Below are positions 26,451-34,404 of a stretch of 64,000 nucleotides of DNA, piece after piece. This DNA comes from Corynebacterium imitans (GTDB lineage Bacteria; Actinomycetota; Actinomycetes; Mycobacteriales; Mycobacteriaceae): the NCBI RefSeq assembly GCF_000739455.1, contig NZ_CP009211.1:186001-250000 (forward strand), read 5' to 3'. The position numbers and the translations under genes were made by a program. Within the stretch, counting starts at the first letter, position 1, and each line of letters opens with the position of its first letter. Below the pieces are notes generated by a model. It ran no database searches, was not told the origin of the DNA, and worked only from the letters and a program-made list of their open reading frames with translations.

Positions 26451-27146
26451 CTAGGCGTCCAGGCGCTGGCCGACGGCGGCCACGAACGCCTGCGGGGCAA
26501 CTACGTGCTCCAGCGGTCCGAGATCGAGGGACTCGGCGTGGGCGTCCCCGCCGCGCCCGCGGAGGCGGTGCGTGGCCATGATGTGGGGTAGCGCGTTGTC
26601 GATGCGGCGTGCACGCAGCCGCAGCGCGAGCGCCTCTTCTGCGTCTGCGGTGGTTTGATCTGTCGCGGCTAGAGCGCGTGCGAAACTGCTTCGCCACGCA
26701 CGGTCGAGCACGTCGTGGCCTCGCGGTAGCCGCTGCAGTACACGGGCGGGCGCGTGGCGCAGCAGCAACGGTAGCGGGGGCTCGGCGGGCAACGTGAGGA
26801 TGCCGCGGACGAGCTGCGGGGCGGCTTCCGCGAGTGCGGAGGCGATGACCACGCCGGTGTCTGCGGCAATGATCGTGGCCTCGGTGTGGCCGAGTGTGGC
26901 GATCGCGCCTTTGAGGTCGCCGCGGAGCAGGTGGAGCGTGTCGCCGCTGCGCGGGGCGGGCTTGTCGGACAGGCCAAAGCCCCGCTGGTCCAGTGCGGCT
27001 ACGTGGTAGCCCAGGCTGGCGAGCGGGGCGATAGCGTGGCGGAAGTCGAACCAGCCGCCGTAGGCTCCGTGGAGGAGCAGGATCAGCGGGTTGGTAGGTT
27101 CGCCCGCGACCGCGGCGTGCAGGCGCACGCCGCGGGTGTGCAGCAT
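26451..27146 (-). CDS. Alpha/beta hydrolase, EphE (epoxide hydrolase)-like
   Basis: 231-residue alpha/beta hydrolase, shorter than the usual 300 or so, with a reduced cap. LLLHGAYGGWFDFR gives the oxyanion-hole HG motif. The nucleophile elbow IIAADTG has Asp, as in epoxide hydrolases, and the C-terminal LEHVVAPQAFVAAV supplies the expected His. Position beside marP matches mycobacterial ephE. In-frame codons upstream of the ATG encode DLPGDFRHR, typical of the family N-terminus, but no ATG/GTG/TTG exists before the TAG, so the true start is uncertain. Confidence 0.75.
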   Translation of the reverse strand: MLHTRGVRLHAAVAGEPTNPLILLLHGAYGGWFDFRHAIAPLASLGYHVAALDQRGFGLSDKPAPRSGDTLHLLRGDLKGAIATLGHTEATIIAADTGVVIASALAEAAPQLVRGILTLPAEPPLPLLLRHAPARVLQRLPRGHDVLDRAWRSSFARALAATDQTTADAEEALALRLRARRIDNALPHIMATHRLRGRGGDAHAESLDLGPLEHVVAPQAFVAAVGQRLDA

Positions 27147-27215
27147 CCGGTGCCGAAAATCCCCCGGTAGGTCAACGACCGAGGGCGGCGTGGGGCGGGG
27201 GCGCTGCAGGGAAGG

Positions 27216-27731
27216 CTACTTTTCTACGGAGGTGTACAGGCCGCTGGAGTCCTTGGTCAGGTTCTTCTGGGCCTGGCCCGGGCGGAGGTGCTTCAGCTCG
27301 TTGACGGACTCGATGGTCTTCTCCGGAGCCTTGATCTTCTTGACCTTCTTGAAGCCGATGAAGGCGAGCAGGCCAGCCAGGGCGATCATGATGAGGAAGA
27401 CGATCAGGAAGGCCCAGCCGCGGTGCATCCAGGAGGCCAGCATCTCGGCCAGCGCGAAGAAGGCGAAGAAGGAGGAGTACAGGGCGATCACGCCTGCGAC
27501 GGCGAACAGACCACCGCCAACGGCACCCTTCTTTACCTCGCCGACGATTTCGGTCTTCGCCAGCTCGATCTCGCTGCGCACGAGCGTGGAAACCTGCTCG
27601 GTGGCGTTGGAGACCAGGGTGCCAATGGAATCGCGGCCCGGCTGGGTCGTATCGGTATCGCGCAGCGGAATGGAATCAACCTTGCCGGAAACCGCTGTGG
27701 ATCCGCTGGTGTACAGACCGTCGTTGCTCAC
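27216..27731 (-). CDS. Phage-holin-family (Holin-X) membrane protein
   Basis: 171 residues. The acidic N-terminus has LVSNATEQVSTLVRSEIELAKTE, then two transmembrane helices around GGGLFAVAGVIALYSSFFAF and AFLIVFLIMIALAGLLAF, then a Lys-rich cytoplasmic tail. This is the actinobacterial Holin-X/DUF1469 pattern, not a lysis holin in a prophage. The GTG at 27731 is chosen because AGGAAGG lies 9 nt upstream. Rv3669 is the positional counterpart. Confidence 0.8.
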   Translation of the reverse strand: MSNDGLYTSGSTAVSGKVDSIPLRDTDTTQPGRDSIGTLVSNATEQVSTLVRSEIELAKTEIVGEVKKGAVGGGLFAVAGVIALYSSFFAFFALAEMLASWMHRGWAFLIVFLIMIALAGLLAFIGFKKVKKIKAPEKTIESVNELKHLRPGQAQKNLTKDSSGLYTSVEK

Positions 27732-27938
27732 TGTTGTGTCACCTTCCTGCATGTCGCGCCAGGAGCGGGGCAGTGCGTGTGCCCGTGCTCGGCGCGCGTG
27801 AAGCATTCTGTTTCAAGTATTGTCCACAACGACTTTAGCTATAGTCACTCGTTTGTGCCCGTATTGGGGCCGGACGAATGTGTAGCCGATTGCGGTGAGC
27901 CGGGTGCCACGAGGCCGGTTTTGGTAGGGTGGCGCGCA
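27732..27938. promoter_or_regulatory. Divergent promoter region holin-like / BAAT-like hydrolase
   Basis: 207 bp. It contains one TTGTCCACA 9-mer (27820-27828), the actinobacterial DnaA-box form, and an AT-rich TAGCTATAGT. TAGGGT (27925-27930) ends 8 nt before the rightward ATG, a leaderless pattern. Confidence 0.35.
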
Positions 27939-28955
27939 ATGAAAGCGCTGAAAGTCCTTGGCAAAATCTTCCTCGCGCTGGTAGCAGCGCTGCTTATCCT
28001 TGCGCTTGTCGTGGTGGGGCTGCGCGCGTATAACCACCACACCTACCCGGTGATGTCGCAGGGTGCCGGTGGGGAAGGAAAGGCGCGCGAGGAGGCGTCG
28101 ATAAGCACTGCCCCAATCGAGGGCGAGCAGGTCAGCGGTGTGCACCTGACGCCTGCGGAGAATACGCGTCCTGGCGTGGTGGTCGTGTACGGCGGCTCCG
28201 AGGGCGGGCGCGATGCACCGCGCGCGCAGTGGCTGGCCAGCGAGGGTTTTGAGGTGCTGAGCATGCACTTTTTCGGCCAAGAAGGGCAGGAGCCGCTGCT
28301 GGCGAACGTGCCGCTGGAGCAGTTCGACGAGGTAAGCGACTACATCGCCGAGCATGTCGACGGTGGGCCGGTGACGGTGATTGGTACATCGAAGGGCGCG
28401 GAGTTTGCGGAGCTTCTAGCCGCAAAGGGGTTTGCGGTGGATAACCTGGTGGCGTTCGTGCCGGCGCACTACAGCTACTCGGGGCTCGGTGAGCAGGGCA
28501 GGTACGAGGAGCCAAGCTTTACTCACCAGGGTGAGGCGGTGCCCTTTGGCTCCTTTCGCACCGGGTCGATCGCGGTGGGCCTGAAGCTGGCGTGGGACAT
28601 GGCCACGGGCTACCCGCCGTCGTACCGCGCGACCTATGAAAACGCTGCCGAGCACGCCGAGGACGCGGCCAGGATTGATCTGTCTGAGTTCGCGGGCAAC
28701 GTGCTGCTTTTCGCTGGCGAGGCTGATCAGATGTGGCAGTCCGACGTGGCCGCCCGCGAGCTTGAACAGCAGGGCGAGCACATTGAGGCGCACGTGTACC
28801 CGGACGCCGGGCACATCTTTTTCGCGGACTCGGAGCAGGAGCCACACGGCTGGCAGATCATGTTCGGCGGCACCCCGGCGGGCAACAAGGCGGCGTACGA
28901 GGACTCGCGCGAGGTGCTGCTCGAGCGCCTTACGCAGTGGCACGCGGCGGAGTAG
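27939..28955 (+). CDS. Membrane-anchored alpha/beta hydrolase (BAAT C-terminal-like)
   Basis: 338 residues. The N-terminal anchor KIFLALVAALLILALVVVGL precedes an extracytoplasmic alpha/beta hydrolase. Nucleophile Ser is in GTSKGAE, acid Asp in FAGEADQMW, and His in DAGHIFF. GGSEGGRDAPRAQWLASEGF is characteristic of the acyl-CoA thioesterase/BAAT C-terminal family. An acyl ester or thioester substrate at the envelope is plausible but not shown. Confidence 0.8.
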   Translation: MKALKVLGKIFLALVAALLILALVVVGLRAYNHHTYPVMSQGAGGEGKAREEASISTAPIEGEQVSGVHLTPAENTRPGVVVVYGGSEGGRDAPRAQWLASEGFEVLSMHFFGQEGQEPLLANVPLEQFDEVSDYIAEHVDGGPVTVIGTSKGAEFAELLAAKGFAVDNLVAFVPAHYSYSGLGEQGRYEEPSFTHQGEAVPFGSFRTGSIAVGLKLAWDMATGYPPSYRATYENAAEHAEDAARIDLSEFAGNVLLFAGEADQMWQSDVAARELEQQGEHIEAHVYPDAGHIFFADSEQEPHGWQIMFGGTPAGNKAAYEDSREVLLERLTQWHAAE

Positions 28956-28961
28956 GCGGCT

Positions 28962-29768
28962 TTACGCGGAACGGTTTTCGCGGATGACGGCGCGGGTGAC
29001 TAGCGTGCCGACGACGGCGAGGGCGGTCAGCCCCGCGATCACGCCCGCGCCGATGCCCACTTCGCGGGCGTTCGGCATCTGGATCAGCGGCTCCGGGTTC
29101 TTGAAGGTGCGCAGCTGCCAGCCCTGCGACATCGCGTGCTTGCGCAGCGCGCGGTCCGGGTTGACGGCCACCGGGTTGCCCACCGCGGCAAGCATCGGGA
29201 TGTCGGTGGCGGAGTCGGAGTACGCGTAGCTGCGCGCCAGGTCGTAGTCGTGCTCGCGGGCGAACTGCTCGATGGCCTCGGCCTTCGCGTCGCCTTTGAG
29301 GTATCGGAGGATGGTGCCGGTGAGCTTGCCGTCGACAACCTCGAGCGCGGTGGCCACGACGGTGTCCACGCCCAGCTCAGCGGCGATCGGTTCGACCAGG
29401 ATGTCAGCGGAGGCGGAGATGATGATCACCTCGTGGCCTGCCGCGCGGTGTTCCTCAATGAGTTCGCGGGCCTCGCTGTAGATCGCGGGCGCGACGACAT
29501 GGTGCATCGTGTCGGTGGTGATGCGGGTGACCTCGTCGACGTCCCAGCCCTTGATCAGCTGGCTGAGGTGGTCGCGCGAGGCGTCCATCTGGTCGCTGGA
29601 GTGCCCGACGAGCATGTAGCTTGCCTTGGAAAGGTAGAGGTCGAGCGCGTCCTGGCGGGTGATCAAGCCGTTGTTGAAGAACTCTTTGCCGAAGGCATAG
29701 GCAGACGACGTCGCGATGATCGTCTTGTCTAGGTCGAAGAATGCCGCCACCGGCTTAAGGGTTGCCAT
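28962..29768 (-). CDS. HAD-IB family phosphatase with C-terminal membrane segment
   Basis: 268 residues. Motif I FFDLDKTII carries the nucleophile Asp and acid Asp. Motif II Ser is in VIIISASADILVEP, Lys in YLKGDAKAEA, and motif IV is SDSATDIPML. It resembles SerB-like or plsC-associated HAD-IB phosphatases. A hydrophobic segment near the end (GVIAGLTALAVVGTLVTRAV) anchors it. The substrate is unknown. AGTCTA (29776-29781; TAGACT on the minus strand) lies 7 nt before the ATG, suggesting a leaderless start. Confidence 0.85.
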   Translation of the reverse strand: MATLKPVAAFFDLDKTIIATSSAYAFGKEFFNNGLITRQDALDLYLSKASYMLVGHSSDQMDASRDHLSQLIKGWDVDEVTRITTDTMHHVVAPAIYSEARELIEEHRAAGHEVIIISASADILVEPIAAELGVDTVVATALEVVDGKLTGTILRYLKGDAKAEAIEQFAREHDYDLARSYAYSDSATDIPMLAAVGNPVAVNPDRALRKHAMSQGWQLRTFKNPEPLIQMPNAREVGIGAGVIAGLTALAVVGTLVTRAVIRENRSA

Positions 29769-29797
29769 GAGGGTAAGTCTAACCCCGAATCCTCTGT

Positions 29798-29920
29798 AGG
29801 GCCTCCGCATGCCGCGTGCAAATGCTGAGACGCATGTGCATGGTGTGTTGAAGTTATCCACAGTAATCGCATTTTGGATGGACGAAATGGGCAAGTTATC
29901 CACAGATTTGCGGAGGCCCT
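29798..29920. promoter_or_regulatory. Two exact DnaA boxes inside a 12-bp inverted repeat
   Basis: TTATCCACA occurs at 29854-29862 and 29896-29904 in the same orientation, 42 bp apart. AGGGCCTCCGCA (29798-29809) and TGCGGAGGCCCT (29909-29920) flank them as a perfect inverted repeat. The region lies between the HAD gene and ssd, and may be a DnaA-binding regulatory or titration site. Occupancy by DnaA is inference. Confidence 0.6.
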
Positions 29921-29954
29921 TGCGGGTGCGGGTTGCGCATGTCATGCTTTGGTC

Positions 29955-30986
29955 ATGAATCAAGCAAAAGAAACGAATCGCAATTGGGGGCGAACGATCG
30001 TCGTGGCGGTCGACGACCCGCTCCTCCATCCCGAAGCTACTCACCTCGCCGCCGCTGCTGGCCACGCCATCGTGGACGTGACCGACCCCGGCATGCTCGC
30101 CGCCTATGCGGAGAAGGCGTTCGCCCTGCTTATCGACGCCACGTGGGCGCCCCACCTCGCGCAGCGGCGCCACCGCAACGTCTTCGTCGTCGCCGGCAGC
30201 CTGGACGCGGCCGAAGCTTACCCAGGCGCTTTCGTCCTGCCCGCTCAGGCTGGCGACCTGCTCGTCGCGCTCGGCGAGCTCTACCGTACCCCGGAACGCA
30301 CAACCGAAACCGGCACCATTGTTGCCGTACTTGGCGCAGGCGGTGGGGTGGGCGCATCCGTGCTCGCCTGCGCGCTCGCCCGCAGTCGTGCAGATGCGGC
30401 CACGCTTATCGACGGCCACCGCCTCTCCGGCGGACTCGACCTCCTTTTAGGCATCGAGGAACACCCCGGCGCGCGCTGGGGCGAGATTGCCCTCGGCGAG
30501 GGCGCGGTGGAGCGTGCGGATCTGCGCCGCGCCCTGCCCGCCACCAAGGACGGGTGCGCGGTGCTGACGTTTGCCCGCAGCACGGTTGTCGACCCGTTTC
30601 GCCTTACGCTCGGCGAGCTCGACCGAGTCTGCGCTGCCGTGGGGACGTCCGGGCTGACCGTGCTAGACATCCCCGTCGACCTTCTGCCTGCGCGCTGCGA
30701 CCTCGCCGTCATCGTGGTGGCTCCGACGGTGCGCTCCGTGTGCGCGGCCTCCCAGCTGGTACTCGAGTGCAACGCGGCGGGTGTGCCGCACACACTGCTG
30801 CTGCGGGAGGGCACCTGGCAGGGCATCGACGAGCATGGTGTGGCGCGCGCGACCGGTTCGCGCATCTGCCAGCGCGTCCCTACCTTGCGTCGCTTGCCGC
30901 GCGCTGTGGATACCGCGGGCCTGCCCGCGCGACTGCCCGCGCCGCTGCGGCGTGCCGCCGATGCGGTGCTTGCGGAGGTGGCCTGA
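29955..30986 (+). CDS. ssd: Septum-site-determining protein Ssd / TadZ-like
   Basis: 343-residue MinD/ParA-related protein at the head of the tad operon, like Rv3660c. A response-regulator-like N-terminal half (1-115) precedes a deviant ATPase domain. The P-loop position reads VLGAGGGVGASVL, so the Walker A lysine is replaced by Ala and hydrolysis is doubtful. TLIDGHRLSGGLD and TVLDIPVD match the later MinD strands. It may place the pilus machine at the pole or septum. The stop overlaps tadA (TGATG). Confidence 0.82.
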   Translation: MNQAKETNRNWGRTIVVAVDDPLLHPEATHLAAAAGHAIVDVTDPGMLAAYAEKAFALLIDATWAPHLAQRRHRNVFVVAGSLDAAEAYPGAFVLPAQAGDLLVALGELYRTPERTTETGTIVAVLGAGGGVGASVLACALARSRADAATLIDGHRLSGGLDLLLGIEEHPGARWGEIALGEGAVERADLRRALPATKDGCAVLTFARSTVVDPFRLTLGELDRVCAAVGTSGLTVLDIPVDLLPARCDLAVIVVAPTVRSVCAASQLVLECNAAGVPHTLLLREGTWQGIDEHGVARATGSRICQRVPTLRRLPRAVDTAGLPARLPAPLRRAADAVLAEVA

Positions 30987-32113
30987 TGGAAACGAGTGAG
31001 ATCCTCTCCCGCGTCCAGCGCCGGCTTGCCGACGAGCACACGCACCCCAGTCCCGACCGCCTCGCTGCACTGATCCGCGAAGAGGCCGTGGTGATCAGCG
31101 ATCTCGACGTGCTCGCCCTGATGCGCAAACTGCGCGACGACACCACCGGTGCCGGCCCGCTCGAGCCGCTGCTGGCCGCGGGCGACGTGACCGACATCTG
31201 CGTCAACGGCCCCGATCAGGTCTTCGCCGACCGCGGGCACGGCCTGGAGCGCTGCGAGATCACCTTCGAGACCGAGGAGGCGGTGCGCGCGCTGGCCACT
31301 CGCCTCGCGCTGAGCTGTGGGCGCAGGCTTGACGACGCCCAACCGTTCTGCGACGGCCACCTCACTCGCGACGACGGCACGCTGCTGCGCTTCCACGCCA
31401 TCTTAAGCCCCACCGCGAAGGTGGGCACCTGCCTCTCCCTGCGCGTACTGCGCACCGCCACCGCCTCCCTCGACGAGTTGGAAGCGCGCGGCTCCATCGA
31501 TGGGGAGGTGGCCGGAGTGCTGCGCCAGATGGTGGCACGCCGCCGCGCCTTCCTGATTGTCGGCGGCACCGGCTCGGGCAAAACCACGCTGCTGTCCGCC
31601 CTGCTTGCCGAGGCGGATCCGGTCGAGCGCATTATCGCCATCGAGGACACCCTCGAACTGACCCCGCACCACCCGCACGTGTTAAACCTCACCACGCGCG
31701 CGGCCAACGCAGAAGGTGCCGGTGCGATCTCCATTGCGGACCTGGTGCGCCAGGCGCTGCGCATGCGGCCGGACCGGATCGTCGTCGGCGAGATCCGCGG
31801 TGCCGAGGTCGTGGACCTGCTCGCCGCGCTCAACACCGGCCACGACGGGGGAGCGGGCACCCTGCACGCCAACTCCATCCACGAGGTCCCGGCCCGACTG
31901 GAGGCGCTCGCCGCCTTAGGTGGGCTCGACCGCGCCGGGCTGCACTCCCAGCTCGCCGCCGCTGTCGACGCCGTCGTGGTGGTCAAGCGCGGCCCAGACG
32001 GCAGACGCTTCGTCCACCAGCTCGGCGTGCTCGAGGGCCAACCTGTCGCGACGCGCGTGGTATGGGACAGCGAGACCGGCGCCACTGAAGGATTCGAGGA
32101 GCTGATCCGATGA
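30986..32113 (+). CDS. tadA: Tad pilus assembly ATPase TadA (CpaF family)
   Basis: 375-residue secretion ATPase of the type IVb/Tad system. LEPLLAAGDVTDICVNGPDQVF marks the N-terminal domain. Walker A is VGGTGSGKTTLL, the Asp box IIAIEDTLEL, Walker B RPDRIVVGEIRG, and the His box GTLHANSIHE. It drives pilin assembly at the inner membrane face with TadB and TadC. It overlaps both neighbours. Confidence 0.95.
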   Translation: METSEILSRVQRRLADEHTHPSPDRLAALIREEAVVISDLDVLALMRKLRDDTTGAGPLEPLLAAGDVTDICVNGPDQVFADRGHGLERCEITFETEEAVRALATRLALSCGRRLDDAQPFCDGHLTRDDGTLLRFHAILSPTAKVGTCLSLRVLRTATASLDELEARGSIDGEVAGVLRQMVARRRAFLIVGGTGSGKTTLLSALLAEADPVERIIAIEDTLELTPHHPHVLNLTTRAANAEGAGAISIADLVRQALRMRPDRIVVGEIRGAEVVDLLAALNTGHDGGAGTLHANSIHEVPARLEALAALGGLDRAGLHSQLAAAVDAVVVVKRGPDGRRFVHQLGVLEGQPVATRVVWDSETGATEGFEELIR

Positions 32114-32904
32114 ACCCGCTTGTCTTCCTCGCAGCCGCCGCGGCGCTGCATGCCCCCGCGCCAGCGGGCCGCCTCGGCGCTGATGCTGGCCAGCCACGCC
32201 AGCGCGGGTGGCGCTCGGCGCGAGTGCAGGCCTGGGCCTGGAGTGGGGTCAGCGTGGCCGCGTTCGGGCTCATCGTCGCCGAGCGCATCACGGTGGTGAT
32301 CGCGGTGGCGCTCGCCGGGGCCACCGCCATAGACGCGGTGCTGCGCCGCCGCCAGCAGCGCATGAAGGTGCGCGGAGCCCGCGTGACCGCGGACTTTTTG
32401 GGCCACGTGGTATCCAACCTGGACGCCGGCGCACCCCTAGAGCGCGCCTGCGTCACCGCCGCAGACAGGCTTCCCGACGACGCGCCGCCGCAGCTTCAAC
32501 GCGACATCCACCGACTCAACCGACGCTTGCGCGCGGGCCAGTCCGTCGGCACCGCGGTGGAGAGCGAACAACCGGAACTTCAGCGCCTGGTCACCCTGTG
32601 GCAGCTGGCGCAGCGCCGCGGCGTGCCGGTGGCCAACCTGCTGCGCACCGCGCGCGACGAGCTCGACCGGGCCCAGCGCCACCGCGCCGCCACCACCGCC
32701 GCACTTGCCGGACCGCGCACGACCGCGACTGTGCTCGCCGCGCTGCCGCTGGCAGGCATCGGTATGGGGGCGGCGATGGGGGCCAACCCGATCGGGTTGC
32801 TTACCTCCGGCGGGCTCGGCGGGATCCTGCTCGTCGTCGGCACCGCGCTGGTGTGCGCCGGGATATGGCTTTCCCGACTCATCATCGAAAGGGCAGCGCA
32901 ATGA
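32110..32904 (+). CDS. tadB: Tad pilus membrane platform protein TadB
   Basis: 264 residues with type II secretion F-like topology: two N-terminal and two C-terminal hydrophobic segments around a cytoplasmic helical domain. That domain carries ADFLGHVVSNLDAGAPLERA and VATLWQLAQRRGVPVANLL-like sequence. It overlaps tadA and tadC by 4 bp each. Assigned from position plus the T2SSF-like core. Confidence 0.85.
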   Translation: MNPLVFLAAAAALHAPAPAGRLGADAGQPRQRGWRSARVQAWAWSGVSVAAFGLIVAERITVVIAVALAGATAIDAVLRRRQQRMKVRGARVTADFLGHVVSNLDAGAPLERACVTAADRLPDDAPPQLQRDIHRLNRRLRAGQSVGTAVESEQPELQRLVTLWQLAQRRGVPVANLLRTARDELDRAQRHRAATTAALAGPRTTATVLAALPLAGIGMGAAMGANPIGLLTSGGLGGILLVVGTALVCAGIWLSRLIIERAAQ

Positions 32905-33485
32905 TCTCCCTGACCACCACACTTTTCCTCGCGGCCGCGCTTGCCCTACCGCCGGTGTCTCCCGACGTGCGCGTGAAATACCTACGCGGCGAAGGCCCGA
33001 AGACCCCGCGAGACGGTCCTCGCGGGGCCGCACCGCCCGTAAGCGCGCACCGCGCGGCGGCAGACATCACCCTGTTTGCCGCCTGCTGCGAAGCGGGGCT
33101 CCCGCTGGCCACCGCCGCCGCAGCTGTCGCCGACACCTACGAAGAGTCGGACGGCGAACCCGGCAGCGCCTGGCATACGGTCGCCGCGCTGACGGCGCTC
33201 GGGGTAGACCCCGGGCGCGCCTGGAACGAGCTCCACCCACTCCCGGGCGGGGCGGAGCTCGCCGGGCTTGTGGCCCTATCCAACTCCTCCGGTTCCGCCA
33301 TCGTCGCGGGCTGTTCGCGCATCGTCGAACGCCTGCAGGCAGAGGCAGCGGACGAGGCGAAGGAGAAGGCGGAACGCGCCGGGGTGCTCATTGCCATCCC
33401 GCTGACCGCCTGCTTTCTCCCGGCGTTCTTCGTCCTTGGGCTCGCGCCCGCCGTGATCAGCCTGGGTAGCGCCATGTTGCACTAG
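32901..33485 (+). CDS. tadC: Tad pilus membrane platform protein TadC
   Basis: 194 residues, a short T2SSF-type protein. The core ADITLFAACCEAGLPLATA and VALSNSSGSAIVAGC precede a C-terminal membrane hairpin (IAIPLTACFLPAFFVLGLAP). The ATG overlaps the tadB stop. It partners TadB as the inner-membrane platform. Confidence 0.83.
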   Translation: MISLTTTLFLAAALALPPVSPDVRVKYLRGEGPKTPRDGPRGAAPPVSAHRAAADITLFAACCEAGLPLATAAAAVADTYEESDGEPGSAWHTVAALTALGVDPGRAWNELHPLPGGAELAGLVALSNSSGSAIVAGCSRIVERLQAEAADEAKEKAERAGVLIAIPLTACFLPAFFVLGLAPAVISLGSAMLH

Positions 33486-33534
33486 ACCACCAATCTCGAC
33501 ACCAATCTCTACACAGTAAAGGAACATATATACC

Positions 33535-33768
33535 ATGAACGCAATTACGATTGAAGCCCTGAAAGTATCCCACCTTCTTCGCAGCTATGCTGCACAAAAA
33601 GCGGAAAAGTTACGAGAAGATAGCGGAATGTCAACCATCGAATATGCATTTGGCTCGCTAGCTGCCGCGGCGCTGGCTGGCGTGCTATATCTGGTGGTCA
33701 ACGGCGATGGCGTCACTTCCGCCATCGAGGGCGTGATTACCGACGCACTGACGAACACCCCGACGTAG
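33535..33768 (+). CDS. Flp-type pilin (DUF4244)
   Basis: 77-residue prepilin. A polar leader ends in EDSG, followed by MSTIEYAFGSLAAAALAGVL. The Gly cleavage site and Glu at +5 are type IVb prepilin hallmarks. It probably forms the pilus shaft. AAAGGA lies upstream in a 49-bp gap, giving this gene its own strong ribosome site. Its first half is less GC-rich than its neighbours, consistent with high expression. Confidence 0.88.
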   Translation: MNAITIEALKVSHLLRSYAAQKAEKLREDSGMSTIEYAFGSLAAAALAGVLYLVVNGDGVTSAIEGVITDALTNTPT

Positions 33769-34056
33769 ATGACCAGCATTGAGACCGCGCTCTCGCTCTC
33801 CGCCCTGGTGACCGTCGCCGCGGCAATCGTCGCCGGGATCGCGACCGTGGCCACCTACATCGCCGCCGTCGACACCGCCGGGGCCGCCGCTCGTGCCCAC
33901 GCCATCGGGGTGAACTACGAGCCGGTACGCGGGCATGTCGACGTCACCGAATCCGGCGGGGTCGTCACCGTCACCGCGAATGTGCCCGCAGCGCTCGGGC
34001 ATATGCGGGCGACGGCTCGCTACCCGGTCGAATACACAACCGGGGGTGCGAAGTGA
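33769..34056 (+). CDS. TadE-like pseudopilin
   Basis: 95 residues starting MTSIETALSLSALVTVAAAI: the prepilin-like Glu at +5 and one hydrophobic helix with no long leader. The periplasmic part is beta-rich. The ATG follows the previous stop directly. Probably a minor pilin of the Tad system. Confidence 0.75.
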   Translation: MTSIETALSLSALVTVAAAIVAGIATVATYIAAVDTAGAAARAHAIGVNYEPVRGHVDVTESGGVVTVTANVPAALGHMRATARYPVEYTTGGAK

Positions 34057-34394
34057 AGATCCCGCGCAGCATCGCGGATGAGTCCGGTTCCGCGACGGTG
34101 GTTGCCGTCGGCATCATCACCGCAGTGGTGGTGCTGGCGCTTGCCGTCATCGCCATCGGCGCCCGAGCCGCCGACCAGCACCGGGTGCGGACCGCCGCGG
34201 ATCTCGCTGCGGTGGCCGGGGCGACGGCGCTGTACACCGGCGGGTCCGCCTGCGTGGTTGCGGAAGAGACCGCACGGCTTAACGACGCCGCCGCGCAGGC
34301 CTGCGACATCGACTCTGGCGACGTCACCGTGGAAGTCAGCATCGCCGGTGCGCGCGCGACCGCCAAGGCCGGACCGATAGAAGAGGGGAGGTGA
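34053..34394 (+). CDS. TadG-like/Rv3654c-like secreted helical protein
   Basis: 113 residues. DESG-SATVVAVGIITAVVVLALAVIAIG is a TadE/G-type membrane anchor. DQHRVRTAADLAAVAGATAL matches the TadG/Rv3654c-like signature, with two Cys (ACVV, QACD) that may form a disulfide. It starts with GTG overlapping the tadE stop. Last gene of the operon; no prepilin peptidase gene is present in the window. Confidence 0.8.
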   Translation: MKIPRSIADESGSATVVAVGIITAVVVLALAVIAIGARAADQHRVRTAADLAAVAGATALYTGGSACVVAEETARLNDAAAQACDIDSGDVTVEVSIAGARATAKAGPIEEGR

Positions 34395-34404
34395 GAGAAG
34401 GGCG

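Noticed and set aside
26325..26591. Small open frames through the palindromes (NGASSIW or QMELAPF readings) as real genes
   Set aside because: No ribosome site, each frame runs on into unrelated sequence, and the palindrome itself explains the repeated peptide. The possible coding signal is kept only as a finding.
27216..27731. Prophage remnant because of a holin-family protein
   Set aside because: This Holin-X-type gene is part of the conserved core order in mycobacteria, and no other phage genes are nearby.
27820..27828. Single TTGTCCACA DnaA box upstream of the holin-like gene
   Set aside because: One isolated 9-mer in the GC-rich-genome form can occur by chance; noted in the region but not claimed as a site.
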